Shown here: in pieces, positions 8,267 to 16,861 of the stretch | Position numbering within the stretch: the stretch's first letter is position 1 | Layout: each line of letters opens with the position of its first letter | Assembly: GCF_036227225.1 (NCBI RefSeq) | Contig: NZ_CP109444.1 | Span: 8,537,501 to 8,601,500, forward strand | Reading direction: 5' to 3' | From: Streptomyces sp. NBC_01478 | Lineage (GTDB): Bacteria > Actinomycetota > Actinomycetes > Streptomycetales > Streptomycetaceae | DNA length: 64,000 bases | Made by a program: the position numbers and the translations under genes | The notes under the pieces: model-generated | Seen by the model: only the letters and a program-made list of their open reading frames with translations | Told to the model about the DNA's origin: nothing | Database searches by the model: none

Positions 8267-10558
8267 ATGCACCAGCCGACTCCGCCCTCCGCCGACGACG
8301 ACCGCCCTGACTCCGGCGACCCCGAGCCGCGCTCGTTCCGGGGCGCCGACTCAGCGCCGTCGCACATGGTCACCGACTCGGCGCCGCCACACACGGGTGC
8401 CGGCTCGGCACCGCCACACAAGGTCACCGCCGATCCCGAGCATCCGCCGCATCCGCCGGAACCGTCTCATCGGCCGGCCGGAGGGTGGGCGCCGGGTCGG
8501 CTCCGCCGCCCACCCCCGCCCGCGCCCTTACGCCAGTCCTCTCCCGTCTCCCCGCCTCAAAGTCCTCCGCCGCATCAGCCACCCCCGTCTCGCCCGATGC
8601 CCCGCCGTTCCCTCGAACTGCCCCCGACTCACACCACCCTGATCTGCGTAGCCCTCCCGGGGCTGGCTGTCTCCACCGAGCAAGGGCAGTTGAACGGCCG
8701 GGGGTTGGAGGGGTTCTACCGCGCGGGTCGGCGCGTGCTCTCGCGTTGCCAGGTGCGGGTGGCCGGACGGGAACCGCTGGCGGTGCAGGCCAGGATGACT
8801 GCGGCCGACCGCGCCCGTTTCGTCGGGACCGTGCGGGTGTCCCCGGACTGCGGCCCTGACCCGGACCTTGTCGTCGAGCGGATCCGGCACGCCGACGGCA
8901 CCGAGCGCATCACCCTGCGCAGCGTGTCCCGTCGCCCGCTGCGCCTGCCGGTCGAGGTGGCGCTCGGCACCGACATGGCCGAGCTGGGCGCGATCGCCGC
9001 AGGCAACACAGGACCCGAACTGCCCGCCAGCGTGCACGACTCCGGCCTGCGCTGGTCCGGCGCCACCGGCAGCTCCGCGGTCACGGCCGACCCACCGCCC
9101 GCCGACGCGTTGGCCTCCGCGGGGCTCCTGCGCTGGGAGTTCGAACTGGCACCGGGCGGCACGGCGAGCGTGGAACTTCGGGTACGGCAGGACGGCGCGG
9201 GACCGGTCCGGCCCGTGGGTCACGCGGCGACCAGTCCCCTGGCCTCCGCACGGGCGACCGGCGACGACCCGAGAGCCCCAGCGCTCCTGCGGACCAGTAT
9301 CGAGGACCTCCAAGCATTGCTGCTGCGCGACCCAGCGCACCCCTCCGACACACACCTCGCGGCCGGGGCACCCTGGCGCTGCGGTCTGGCGCCGACGGAG
9401 TCGCTCACGGCCGCGCGGATGACGCTGCCTCTCGGTACGCGGCTCGCCGCGGGCACACTGCGGATCCTCGCGCGCACCCAACTCCAGTGCGCTGGAGCGC
9501 AGTTGGGCATGATTCCCGGACCGCGGCGGGACGCCGGCGCCCATCTGCCGCCGAGTTGCACGGGGACCGAGGCCACTCTGCTCTTCCCGGTGCTGCTCGC
9601 GGAGGCCCGCCGCTGGGGGCTCCCGGAGCAGGAGACACGGGAGTTGCTTCCGGCCGCGGAGCGCTGTCTGACGTGGTTGCGGACCACGGTGGGTGACGGC
9701 ACGTATCTGCGCGACCCCCACCCGGGCGGACCCGTCCGCTGTGAGACACAGGCTCACGCCCACCGGGCGGCGCTGCTCGGTGCGGATCTGCTCGACGCCT
9801 TCGGCAGACCCGGCGGCGCGGAACTGCGGCAGTGGGCCCAGGAGCTGCGCACCGCCTTCCGCGCGGACTTCTGGATCGGGGACCTGGGCGGCGGCCGCCC
9901 GGCAGCGGCCCGCGCTCCGGACGGACGCCTCGTCCCGCACCTCGGGGCGACCGCGGCCCACCTCCTCGACACCGGGCTCTCGGGTGGTGGCGAGTACGCG
10001 CCCGGCCTGCTCGACAAGGTGCGGGCCGAACAGCTCGCCCGGCTGCTCGGCGGCCCGGCCATGGACTCGGGCTGGGGACTGCGCGGCCTGGGCGCGAAGG
10101 AACCGGGATACAGCCCGTTCAGTCACCGGGGCGGAGCCGTGCGGGTGGCGGAGACGGCGATCGCCGTCGCGGGCCTGGCCGCCGCCGCGTACGACAAGGA
10201 GGCGACCTCGCTGCTGCGGGGCGTCCTCGCCGCGGCCGAGGCGTTCGGACACCGGCTCCCCGAGATGTACGCGGGGGAGCAGCGCACGGACGGGAGCGCT
10301 CCCCTCCCGCACCCGGCGTCCTGCCGCCCGGCGGCCACGGCGGCGGCCGCCGGCGTGCTGCTGCTGACCACCCTCGCGGGCATCCGCCCCGACGCCCCCG
10401 CCCGCACGGTCACCCTCCGACCGGTGCGCAGCGCGCCCCTGGGCGAGATCGGCCTGACCGGGCTGCGGATCGCGGGCGCCCCCTTCTCCGTACGGGTCGG
10501 CCGACTCGGTGTCGCCATGGTCGAGGAGGCGGCCGACGGCCTGCAATTAGGAGTGTGA
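8267..10558 (+). CDS. Glycogen-debranching-type protein (amylo-alpha-1,6-glucosidase-like)
   Basis: 763 aa from the ATG at 8267. Residues 1-110 are disordered, rich in Pro/His/Ser, with an imperfect repeat (DSAPSHMVT / DSAPPHTGA / GSAPPHKVT). From about 120 the N-terminal domain of bacterial glycogen-debranching proteins begins (DLxV-type opening: ALPGLAVSTEQGQLNGRGLEG, then FYRAGRRVLSRCQVRVAGRE). A six-hairpin-like helical domain follows, carrying TRLAAGTLRILARTQ, LPPSCTGTEATLLFPVLLAEA and MDSGWGLRGLGAKEPGYSP. No secretion signal is seen, so intracellular glucan or maltooligosaccharide metabolism is possible. The starts at 7829 and 8597 are alternatives. Substrate specificity is not established. 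Confidence 0.75.
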   Translation: MHQPTPPSADDDRPDSGDPEPRSFRGADSAPSHMVTDSAPPHTGAGSAPPHKVTADPEHPPHPPEPSHRPAGGWAPGRLRRPPPPAPLRQSSPVSPPQSPPPHQPPPSRPMPRRSLELPPTHTTLICVALPGLAVSTEQGQLNGRGLEGFYRAGRRVLSRCQVRVAGREPLAVQARMTAADRARFVGTVRVSPDCGPDPDLVVERIRHADGTERITLRSVSRRPLRLPVEVALGTDMAELGAIAAGNTGPELPASVHDSGLRWSGATGSSAVTADPPPADALASAGLLRWEFELAPGGTASVELRVRQDGAGPVRPVGHAATSPLASARATGDDPRAPALLRTSIEDLQALLLRDPAHPSDTHLAAGAPWRCGLAPTESLTAARMTLPLGTRLAAGTLRILARTQLQCAGAQLGMIPGPRRDAGAHLPPSCTGTEATLLFPVLLAEARRWGLPEQETRELLPAAERCLTWLRTTVGDGTYLRDPHPGGPVRCETQAHAHRAALLGADLLDAFGRPGGAELRQWAQELRTAFRADFWIGDLGGGRPAAARAPDGRLVPHLGATAAHLLDTGLSGGGEYAPGLLDKVRAEQLARLLGGPAMDSGWGLRGLGAKEPGYSPFSHRGGAVRVAETAIAVAGLAAAAYDKEATSLLRGVLAAAEAFGHRLPEMYAGEQRTDGSAPLPHPASCRPAATAAAAGVLLLTTLAGIRPDAPARTVTLRPVRSAPLGEIGLTGLRIAGAPFSVRVGRLGVAMVEEAADGLQLGV

Positions 10559-10660
10559 CCTCGTACGGGGCCGTACCGGCCGACGGTCGGAGAGCGAGGG
10601 CGGGCCGCGTATCGCACCGAAGTGGATCAGTCATGGCGGTACCGACGAAGGGAGTGTTTA

Positions 10661-10682
10661 TCGTCAGGCAGACGACTATGAT
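10661..10682 (+). promoter_or_regulatory. Leaderless promoter with internal palindrome for the Nudix-HTH gene
   Basis: A -10 box TATGAT at 10677-10682 ends 6 nt before the ATG at 10689, so the mRNA would begin at or next to the start codon. The palindrome TCGTC-AGGCA-GACGA (10661-10675) occupies the spacer just upstream of the -10, where a repressor would block polymerase. No good -35 is visible. Autorepression by the Nudix-HTH product is the natural guess. Confidence 0.5.
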
Positions 10683-10688
10683 CTCCGC

Positions 10689-11447
10689 ATGTCCTACGAC
10701 CCGTCAGCGTATCCGCCCTTCGCCGTCACCGTGGACCTGGTCGTGCTGACCGTGCGCCGCCATGCTCTGTGCGGGCTGGCGGTACGCAGGGGTGAGCCGC
10801 CGTTCCAGGGGCGCTGGGCGCTGCCCGGCGGCTTCGTGCGGGCCGACGAGGATCTGTCGCAGGCCGCGGCACGCGAACTGGCGGAGGAGACGGGACTGCG
10901 CGCCCACGAACCGGCCGCCCCCGCCCAGGACAACGGGGCACACCTGGAGCAGCTCGCGACCTACGGCGACCCCAAGCGCGACCCGCGGATGCGCGTCGTC
11001 AGCGTCGCCCACCTGGCGCTCGCACCCGACCTGCCCGCACCCCGCGCCGGTGGCGACGCCAGCAACGCGCGGTGGGCGCCCGTCGAGGAGTTGCTGCAGC
11101 AAGGGGGGTTCGGACGCGACGGCGATCCGGTGGCGCCGCTCGCCTTCGACCACACCCAGATCCTGTCCGACGGGGTGGAGCGAGCCCGTTCGAAGATCGA
11201 GTACTCGTCCCTGGCCACGGCGTTCTGCCCCACCGAGTTCACCGTGGGTGAGCTGCGCCGGGTCTACGAGGCGGTGTGGGGCGTGGCGCTCGACCCGCGC
11301 AACTTCCACCGCAAGGTGACCGGCACGCCCGGGTTCCTCGTCCCGACGGGCGGCACGACGACCCGTCAGGGCGGCCGCCCGGCGCAGTTGTTCCGGGCCG
11401 GCGGGGCCACGCTGCTCAACCCGCCGATGCTGCGCCCCGAGGTGTGA
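10689..11447 (+). CDS. Nudix hydrolase-like regulator with C-terminal winged helix (NrtR-like)
   Basis: 252 aa. An N-terminal Nudix fold (about residues 10-145) precedes a winged-helix DNA-binding domain (about 160-235; EYSSLATAFCPTEFTVGELR). The Nudix box region reads GGFVRADEDLSQAAARELAEETGL, a good but slightly altered match to GX5EX7REUXEEXGU. In the NrtR family such proteins often bind ADP-ribose or related metabolites and act as repressors of NAD-related or other metabolic genes. There is no Shine-Dalgarno; the -10 box lies 6 nt upstream, so a leaderless message is likely. The palindrome in the promoter suggests autoregulation. Target genes cannot be read here, since neither neighbour is an obvious NAD gene. 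Confidence 0.85.
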   Translation: MSYDPSAYPPFAVTVDLVVLTVRRHALCGLAVRRGEPPFQGRWALPGGFVRADEDLSQAAARELAEETGLRAHEPAAPAQDNGAHLEQLATYGDPKRDPRMRVVSVAHLALAPDLPAPRAGGDASNARWAPVEELLQQGGFGRDGDPVAPLAFDHTQILSDGVERARSKIEYSSLATAFCPTEFTVGELRRVYEAVWGVALDPRNFHRKVTGTPGFLVPTGGTTTRQGGRPAQLFRAGGATLLNPPMLRPEV

Positions 11448-11476
11448 GGTCGTAGCACATCGAACGAACTGACCGG

Positions 11477-11515
11477 CCGAAGTGATCGACCGAAGTGATC
11501 GACCGAGGCGATCAA
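11477..11515. repeat. Three tandem 13-bp repeats before the ABC fusion gene
   Basis: Units CCGAAGTGATCGA (11477-11489), an exact second copy (11490-11502) and CCGAGGCGATCAA (11503-11515), followed by CCG. They lie 63-101 bp upstream of the GTG at 11578. This may be slipped-strand expansion or an iterated regulator site. Confidence 0.7.
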
Positions 11516-11577
11516 CCGTCGCGGAGCGGGCCGTTCGGTGCCCGGAAAAACGGACATAGCGCGCTATCTTGCTGTGG

Positions 11578-13707
11578 GTGATCCAGGCCTTCGGACTGAC
11601 CAGCAACGCCCGCAAGGAGCATCCGCCCGCCGTCGACGACGTCTCCTTCGAGGCTCGTGCGGGCCGTGTCACCGCACTCCTCGGAGCACCGGGCGCGGGC
11701 AAGACGACCGCGCTCAGGCTCATGCTCGAACTCCAACAGGGACGTGGAATCACCTACTTCAGGGGCCGCCCCCTGCATCGCATCGCCCACCCGTCGCGTG
11801 AGGTCGGCGTGCTCCTGGGCGATGTGCCGGGACATCCGGCGCGACCCGTCCGCGGCCACCTCCGGATGCTGTGCGCCGCGGCAGGCGTTCCGGCCCGGCG
11901 CGCCGACGAAGTCCTCGAAGTGGTCGGCCTCGTCAGCCTGCGCGACGAACGCCTCGGCAGCCTCGCACGCGGCATGGACCGCCGCCTCGGCCTCGCCTGC
12001 GCCCTGCTCTCCGACCCGCACACGCTCGTGCTGGACGAACCCGCGGACGCTCTCTCCACCCGCGAAGGCCGTTGGCTGTACGGCATGCTGCACGCGCACG
12101 CAGCCCAGGGCGGCACGGTCCTGTTCACCACCGCCGACCCCAAGGAGGCCGCCCGCAGCGCCGACCGGGTCGTCACCCTGGAGCAGGGCAGACTCGTCGC
12201 CGACCAGGAGGCCGGAGACTTCGCCCGCACCCGGCTGCGCCCCCGCGTCGCCGTCCGCAGCCCGCACGCCAACCGCCTCGCCGCCCTCCTCACCAAGGAG
12301 GCCCGCACCGCACACCACTCCGTCGAAGTCGTACGGGAAGACGGCAACCGCCTTTCCGTGTACGGCAGTACATGCGCCGACGTCGGTGAGACGGCGTTCC
12401 GGCACGACATCCTCGTACACCAACTCGCGGACGAGATCGGGGACATGGGACCGGGCGCCGGGGGGACCCTCCAGGGGGAGGCGGAACCCGTCGACGAGCC
12501 GAGAGTGCCGGGCCCCTCGTCGACAGCCGAGCTGCCATCGGCCCGCACCGACACCCCACTTGCCGGGCTGCCGGCACGACGAACGGCTATCCCGCCCACC
12601 GAGACGCCGACGCCATCCACCGACACGCTGCCGGCCGAGGGCGCACAACCCCACGCCGTCGTGCCTCCCGCCCACGGCCCGCTGCCGCTCACGGCCACGC
12701 TGCCCACCGCCGAGCCGCCCGTTTCCGCGGAGCCGGTACCCGCCGCCGAACCCGACCCTCCGTACGAGGCCCACGCGGCCGCTCCGAGCCCCCGCACCAC
12801 CAACTCCCGGCTGGTCCCTCTCGTCGACGCCGAGGAGGCGACCGGCACGCATCCCCGCGCGCGTGCCGCACGCACCTCCCGGGCCCTCACCCTCGACGCC
12901 CTGTCCCCGCTCCCGCCCCCCATCTCCGTCCGCGCCGCCCCCAGCCCACTGCGCCCGCTCCGCTACGAACTGCGTCGTGCCGCCGGTGTCGGCACCGGGT
13001 TTCTCACCGGGGCCGCCGTGCTCGTCATGTCCGCCCTCACCGCGCTGTTGCTGGCCCGCATCGGGCACACCCCACAGTCGCGTCTCCTGGCCGCGTGGCC
13101 GCGGGAGTTGCCCCTGCCGCCCGCGGCGCTCGGTGCGGGACTGCTCGGGGCGTTCGCGTTCGGTGACGAGTTCCGCCACCCTGCCCTGGCGGCGGACCGC
13201 GGCACCGTGCCCCGCCGGATGGGGCTGCTCGTCGCGAAGCTCCTGGTCTCCGCGGCCACCGCGCTGCTGCTGGCGTTCCTCACGGTGGGCTGCGACGCCG
13301 AAGTGCTCTACCTCGTCTACGGACGGGAGCTCGCGCAGGTTCCCGCCGACTGGCTTTCGATGGGCGCGAGTTGGATCGGCCTGGTCGTCGGGTGTGCGTG
13401 GGCCGGCGTTCTGGCCGCAGGCATCTTCCGGTCCACCACGGCCGGGCTCGCCGCAGTGGTCGCCGTACCGATTCTCGTCGTACCCCTCGTGCACAAGGCA
13501 CTGGACGGGCCCGCCGTGCGGACCGCCGAAGGCTTTCCCGTGCGGATGCGGAAGGTGTTCCTGCTGCAGTGGCCCTTCGGGGGAGAGCGCTACCTGTCCG
13601 CGGCGGCGCGGGTGATCGCCCAACCCGTGGGCGGGGCACTGACGTTGTCGCTGACCGCACTGCTGTGCGCGTATCTGCTCACGACCCTGCGGAGCAGGGT
13701 CCGATGA
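11578..13707 (+). CDS. ABC transporter with fused ATPase and permease domains
   Basis: 709 aa. Residues 1-220 form an ABC ATPase: Walker A GAPGAGKTT near 39-47 and Walker B TLVLDEPADAL near 155. The signature is degenerate (LARGMDRRLGLACAL), and the switch region reads FTTADP, lacking the usual His. Residues about 290-440 are a long Pro/Thr/Ala linker. About 450-705 hold six hydrophobic segments resembling ABC-2 permeases (VGTGFLTGAAVLVMSALTALL, LVAKLLVSAATALLLAFL). The GTG at 11578 is 7 nt after a TATCTT -10 candidate, so translation may be leaderless; a TTG at 11569 is possible. Substrate unknown. In synteny it sits just before whiH, but a link to sporulation is only positional. Confidence 0.8.
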   Translation: MIQAFGLTSNARKEHPPAVDDVSFEARAGRVTALLGAPGAGKTTALRLMLELQQGRGITYFRGRPLHRIAHPSREVGVLLGDVPGHPARPVRGHLRMLCAAAGVPARRADEVLEVVGLVSLRDERLGSLARGMDRRLGLACALLSDPHTLVLDEPADALSTREGRWLYGMLHAHAAQGGTVLFTTADPKEAARSADRVVTLEQGRLVADQEAGDFARTRLRPRVAVRSPHANRLAALLTKEARTAHHSVEVVREDGNRLSVYGSTCADVGETAFRHDILVHQLADEIGDMGPGAGGTLQGEAEPVDEPRVPGPSSTAELPSARTDTPLAGLPARRTAIPPTETPTPSTDTLPAEGAQPHAVVPPAHGPLPLTATLPTAEPPVSAEPVPAAEPDPPYEAHAAAPSPRTTNSRLVPLVDAEEATGTHPRARAARTSRALTLDALSPLPPPISVRAAPSPLRPLRYELRRAAGVGTGFLTGAAVLVMSALTALLLARIGHTPQSRLLAAWPRELPLPPAALGAGLLGAFAFGDEFRHPALAADRGTVPRRMGLLVAKLLVSAATALLLAFLTVGCDAEVLYLVYGRELAQVPADWLSMGASWIGLVVGCAWAGVLAAGIFRSTTAGLAAVVAVPILVVPLVHKALDGPAVRTAEGFPVRMRKVFLLQWPFGGERYLSAAARVIAQPVGGALTLSLTALLCAYLLTTLRSRVR

Positions 13708-13769
13708 CGACCGTGCGCACCCCTCGGGTTCCGCTCTGCGCACAACTCCCCGCAGAAAGCCCATTTCTT

Positions 13770-13777
13770 TCCGATAA
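13770..13777 (+). promoter_or_regulatory. WhiG-like -10 element upstream of whiH
   Basis: TCCGATAA matches 7 of 8 bases of the -10 consensus (GCCGATAA) of the sporulation sigma factor WhiG, which is known to transcribe whiH in Streptomyces. It is 93 bp before the GTG at 13870. A clear TAAA-type -35 at 14-16 nt spacing is not evident. Confidence 0.5.
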
Positions 13778-13869
13778 GGCGTCAATTGCGACGGGGTGAG
13801 CGATCACCCTTTCGTGTGCTTTTCACCAAAGACCTCAAGGGAGTTGGGGACAGCGCCGACAAAGGATCC

Positions 13870-14757
13870 GTGAGTACCCTTGCGCACCCCATGATGACCG
13901 CCGCCCACTCCGCAGACTCCGGTCTCGCCGGCCCGGGCGGACTCGACCGCTACCCCTATGCCGAGGCGCCCGTCACCGAGCGCCTCGGAGCCCCTTCCTG
14001 GGACGGTTCCGACCCCGAGCTGGGCCGCGTGGGCCGTCGTGCCGCGGGCAGCCGCGGACGCGGGCTGCACGGCCAACTCGTCCAGCAGTTGGGGCAGATG
14101 ATCGTCTCCGGCGACCTGGGCGCCGACCGTCCGCTGGTGCCCGAGGAGATCGGCCAGCGTTTCGAGGTCTCCCGCACCGTCGTCCGCGAGTCGCTCCGCG
14201 TCCTGGAGGCCAAGGGCCTGGTCAGCGCGCGCCCGAACGTCGGCACGCGCGTGCGTCCCGTCAGCGACTGGAACCTCCTCGACCCGGACATCATCGAATG
14301 GCGCGCCTTCGGCCCGCAGCGCGACAACCAGCGCCGTGAGCTGAGCGAGCTGCGCTGGACGATCGAGCCGCTCGCCGCGCGTCTCGCCGCCGGGCACGGG
14401 CGCGAGGACGTCCAGCAGCGTCTCTCCGACATGGTCGAGATCATGAGCCACGCCATGGGTCAGGGTGACGCGCTGACCTTCTCCCGCGCGGACGCCGAGT
14501 TCCACTCGCTGCTCATCCAGGTCGCGGGCAACCGGATGCTGGAGCACCTTTCCGGGATCGTCTCCTCGGCCCTCCAGGTCTCCGGGGGCCCGGTCACGGG
14601 CTGTGACCGCCCGACCGACGCCTCCCTGGGGCACCACGCCCGGATCGTCGACGCCCTCGCCGCGGGCGACGGCGCGGCGGCCGAGGCGGCCATGCGGCAG
14701 TTGCTCATCGTGCACCCCGAGCCGGAGCGCGTGGTGCCCGCCCCGCGCGAGCACTGA
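13870..14757 (+). CDS. whiH: WhiH, GntR-family sporulation regulator
   Basis: 295 aa. In Streptomyces WhiH is needed for orderly septation of aerial hyphae. After a variable N-terminal stretch of about 50 residues comes a GntR winged helix (GLHGQLVQQLGQMIVSGDLG, then EEIGQRFEVSRTVVRESLRVLEAKGLV). A helical FCD effector domain follows (ELRWTIEPLAARLAAGHG, then DAEFHSLLIQVAGNRML and LGHHARIVDALAAGDG), of FadR subfamily type. The GTG at 13870, with AAAGGA upstream, gives the usual length; the in-frame GTG/ATG choices near 13786 and 13891 are less likely. The identity rests on this domain pattern plus its position directly upstream of hrdB. A WhiG-type -10 element and a strong downstream terminator frame it as a single transcription unit. 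Confidence 0.9.
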   Translation: MSTLAHPMMTAAHSADSGLAGPGGLDRYPYAEAPVTERLGAPSWDGSDPELGRVGRRAAGSRGRGLHGQLVQQLGQMIVSGDLGADRPLVPEEIGQRFEVSRTVVRESLRVLEAKGLVSARPNVGTRVRPVSDWNLLDPDIIEWRAFGPQRDNQRRELSELRWTIEPLAARLAAGHGREDVQQRLSDMVEIMSHAMGQGDALTFSRADAEFHSLLIQVAGNRMLEHLSGIVSSALQVSGGPVTGCDRPTDASLGHHARIVDALAAGDGAAAEAAMRQLLIVHPEPERVVPAPREH

Positions 14758-14829
14758 CGCGCGCGGGTGGTCGGCGCGGTCGAGGTGTGCCGCGTTCTCG
14801 TGGCGGCGCCCGGCCGGGGCGCCCGTCTT

Positions 14830-14877
14830 CCGCCGGACCCCGCAGGATCCTTCAGGGAATCCGGCGGGGTCCGGCGG
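14830..14877 (+). terminator. Strong hairpin terminator between whiH and hrdB
   Basis: Perfect 14-bp arms, CCGCCGGACCCCGC at 14830-14843 and its complement at 14864-14877. The 20-nt loop contains a further 4-bp GGAT/ATCC pairing. It insulates hrdB from whiH transcription. Confidence 0.8.
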
Positions 14878-14997
14878 TGCGACGGGGTGCCGGATCCCCC
14901 TGAGGCGCGCCTGCCGGGGCTGTGAGTGACCTCCTCTGCCCGTGTCTGACCGTTTTTGAACGCTTACGGGGTGTGACTCGGGCCACGCAGATTGGGC

Positions 14998-15024
14998 GTA
15001 ACGCTCGCGGGCACTGCGCGATGA
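14998..15024 (+). promoter_or_regulatory. Candidate ECF-type promoter of hrdB
   Basis: GTAAC at 14998-15002 and CGATGA at 15019-15024, 16 nt apart, lie about 165 bp before the hrdB start. hrdB in Streptomyces is known to be driven mainly by the ECF sigma factor ShbA, and this layout fits an ECF promoter. The rest of the 433-bp spacer (14758-15190) holds the whiH terminator and no gene. Confidence 0.5.
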
Positions 15025-15190
15025 CCTAAGAGGTGACAGCCGCGGAAGGGAATACGGACGCCGTTCAAGGCGCTGTGTTTCTTCCCGGCCCCAGCCCGCG
15101 CCGTCGGCCCATCCCCAGTCGGCGGTCGTCGGTTCCTGTCCGTACCGGACGGGGCCGGAAGCCGTTTTCCATCGTTCCGAGAGGTTGTTC

Positions 15191-16729
15191 GTGTCGGCCA
15201 GCACATCCCGTACGCTCCCGCCGGAGATCGCCGAGTCCGTCTCTGTCATGGCGCTCATCGAGCGGGGAAAGGCTGAGGGGCAGATCGCCGGCGATGACGT
15301 GCGTCGGGCCTTCGAAGCTGACCAGATTCCGGCCACTCAGTGGAAGAACGTACTGCGCAGCCTCAACCAGATCCTCGAGGAAGAGGGTGTGACGCTGATG
15401 GTCAGTGCCGCGGAGCCCAAGCGCACCCGAAAGAGCGTCGCAGCGAAGAGTCCGGCCAAGCGCACCGCCACCAAGACGGTCGCCGCGAAGACGGTGACCG
15501 CCAAGAAGGCCACCGCCACCGCCACTCCGGCCGCCCCCGTCGCCGACGCTCCCGCCGAGGACGACGCTCAGAAGGTCGCTGCCAAGAAGACGGCGCCCGC
15601 CAAGAAGACGGTCGCCAAGAAGGTCGCCGCGAAGAAGACGACGGCGGCCGCCAAGAAGACCAGCGCCAAGAAGGACGACGCCGAGCTGGTCGACGAAGAG
15701 TCCACCGAGGAGACCCCCGGCAAGACCGGGGACGAGCCCGAGGGCGCCGAGAGCGCCGGGTTCGTGCTCTCCGACGAGGACGAGGACGACGCGCCCGCGC
15801 AGCAGGTCGCCGCGGCCGGTGCCACCGCCGACCCCGTCAAGGACTACCTCAAGCAGATCGGCAAGGTCCCCCTCCTCAACGCCGAGCAGGAGGTCGAGCT
15901 CGCCAAGCGCATCGAGGCCGGTCTGTTCGCCGAGGACAAGCTGGCCAACGCCGACAAGCTCGCCCCCAAGCTCAAGCGCGAGCTGGAGATCATCGCCGAG
16001 GACGGCCGCCGCGCCAAGAACCACCTCCTGGAGGCCAACCTCCGCCTGGTGGTCTCCCTGGCCAAGCGCTACACCGGCCGCGGCATGCTCTTCCTGGACC
16101 TGATCCAGGAGGGAAACCTCGGTCTGATCCGCGCAGTCGAGAAATTCGACTACACCAAGGGCTACAAGTTCTCCACGTACGCCACCTGGTGGATCCGTCA
16201 GGCGATCACCCGCGCGATGGCCGACCAGGCCCGCACCATCCGTATCCCGGTGCACATGGTCGAGGTCATCAACAAGCTCGCGCGCGTGCAGCGCCAGATG
16301 CTCCAGGACCTGGGCCGCGAGCCCACCCCGGAGGAGCTGGCCAAGGAACTCGACATGACCCCGGAGAAGGTCATCGAGGTCCAGAAGTACGGCCGCGAGC
16401 CCATCTCCCTGCACACCCCCCTGGGTGAGGACGGCGACAGCGAGTTCGGTGACCTCATCGAGGACTCCGAAGCCGTCGTCCCGGCCGACGCGGTCAGCTT
16501 CACGCTCCTCCAAGAGCAGTTGCACTCCGTCCTGGACACCCTGTCCGAGCGCGAGGCCGGCGTGGTCTCGATGCGCTTCGGTCTCACCGACGGTCAGCCG
16601 AAGACCCTCGACGAGATCGGCAAGGTGTACGGGGTCACCCGTGAGCGCATCCGCCAGATCGAGTCCAAGACCATGTCGAAGCTGCGCCACCCGTCGCGTT
16701 CGCAGGTCCTGCGCGACTACCTCGACTAG
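15191..16729 (+). CDS. hrdB: Principal RNA polymerase sigma factor HrdB
   Basis: 512-aa group 1 sigma-70, the essential housekeeping sigma factor. Residues 1-70 form region 1.1. A long Lys/Ala/Thr-rich segment follows (about 75-165; [19 protein letters not shown]), then an acidic stretch (EDEDD), both typical of HrdB. Region 1.2 begins at [11 protein letters not shown]. Region 2 contains [20 protein letters not shown] and [16 protein letters not shown], which melt and bind the -10. Region 3 and the region 4 helix-turn-helix end in [20 protein letters not shown]. The GTG at 15191 has GAGAGG 6 nt upstream and matches the known [12 protein letters not shown] start; the in-frame TTG at 15185 is less likely. 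Confidence 0.98.
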   Translation: MSASTSRTLPPEIAESVSVMALIERGKAEGQIAGDDVRRAFEADQIPATQWKNVLRSLNQILEEEGVTLMVSAAEPKRTRKSVAAKSPAKRTATKTVAAKTVTAKKATATATPAAPVADAPAEDDAQKVAAKKTAPAKKTVAKKVAAKKTTAAAKKTSAKKDDAELVDEESTEETPGKTGDEPEGAESAGFVLSDEDEDDAPAQQVAAAGATADPVKDYLKQIGKVPLLNAEQEVELAKRIEAGLFAEDKLANADKLAPKLKRELEIIAEDGRRAKNHLLEANLRLVVSLAKRYTGRGMLFLDLIQEGNLGLIRAVEKFDYTKGYKFSTYATWWIRQAITRAMADQARTIRIPVHMVEVINKLARVQRQMLQDLGREPTPEELAKELDMTPEKVIEVQKYGREPISLHTPLGEDGDSEFGDLIEDSEAVVPADAVSFTLLQEQLHSVLDTLSEREAGVVSMRFGLTDGQPKTLDEIGKVYGVTRERIRQIESKTMSKLRHPSRSQVLRDYLD

Positions 16730-16748
16730 GCCGTAGTCGTACGACACG

Positions 16749-16783
16749 AAAGGCCCGGTCTCCCTTCGGGGAGCCGGGCCTTC
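16749..16783 (+). terminator. hrdB terminator
   Basis: Stem GAAGGCCCGG-(T bulge)-CTCCC pairing with GGGAG-CCGGGCCTTC around a TTCG tetraloop, 20 bp after the hrdB stop codon. Confidence 0.85.
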
Positions 16784-16819
16784 GTGCTGGCCGCGGGTGC
16801 GGCGCGCGGCGTGCTGGAT

Positions 16820-16851
16820 CACTCTGGGTCTCTGATCACCATCCCAGAGTG
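16820..16851. promoter_or_regulatory. Inverted repeat overlapping the protease ribosome-binding site
   Basis: Arms CACTCTGGG (16820-16828) and CCCAGAGTG (16843-16851), perfect 9 bp with a 14-nt spacer. The right arm abuts GTGAGGA, the Shine-Dalgarno of the protease. It could be an operator or a hairpin that limits translation. Confidence 0.5.
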
Positions 16852-16861
16852 AGGAACGTGC

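Noticed and set aside
8528..10546. 672-codon minus-strand frame opposite the debranching-type gene
   Set aside because: Antisense shadow; the sense strand has recognisable family motifs.
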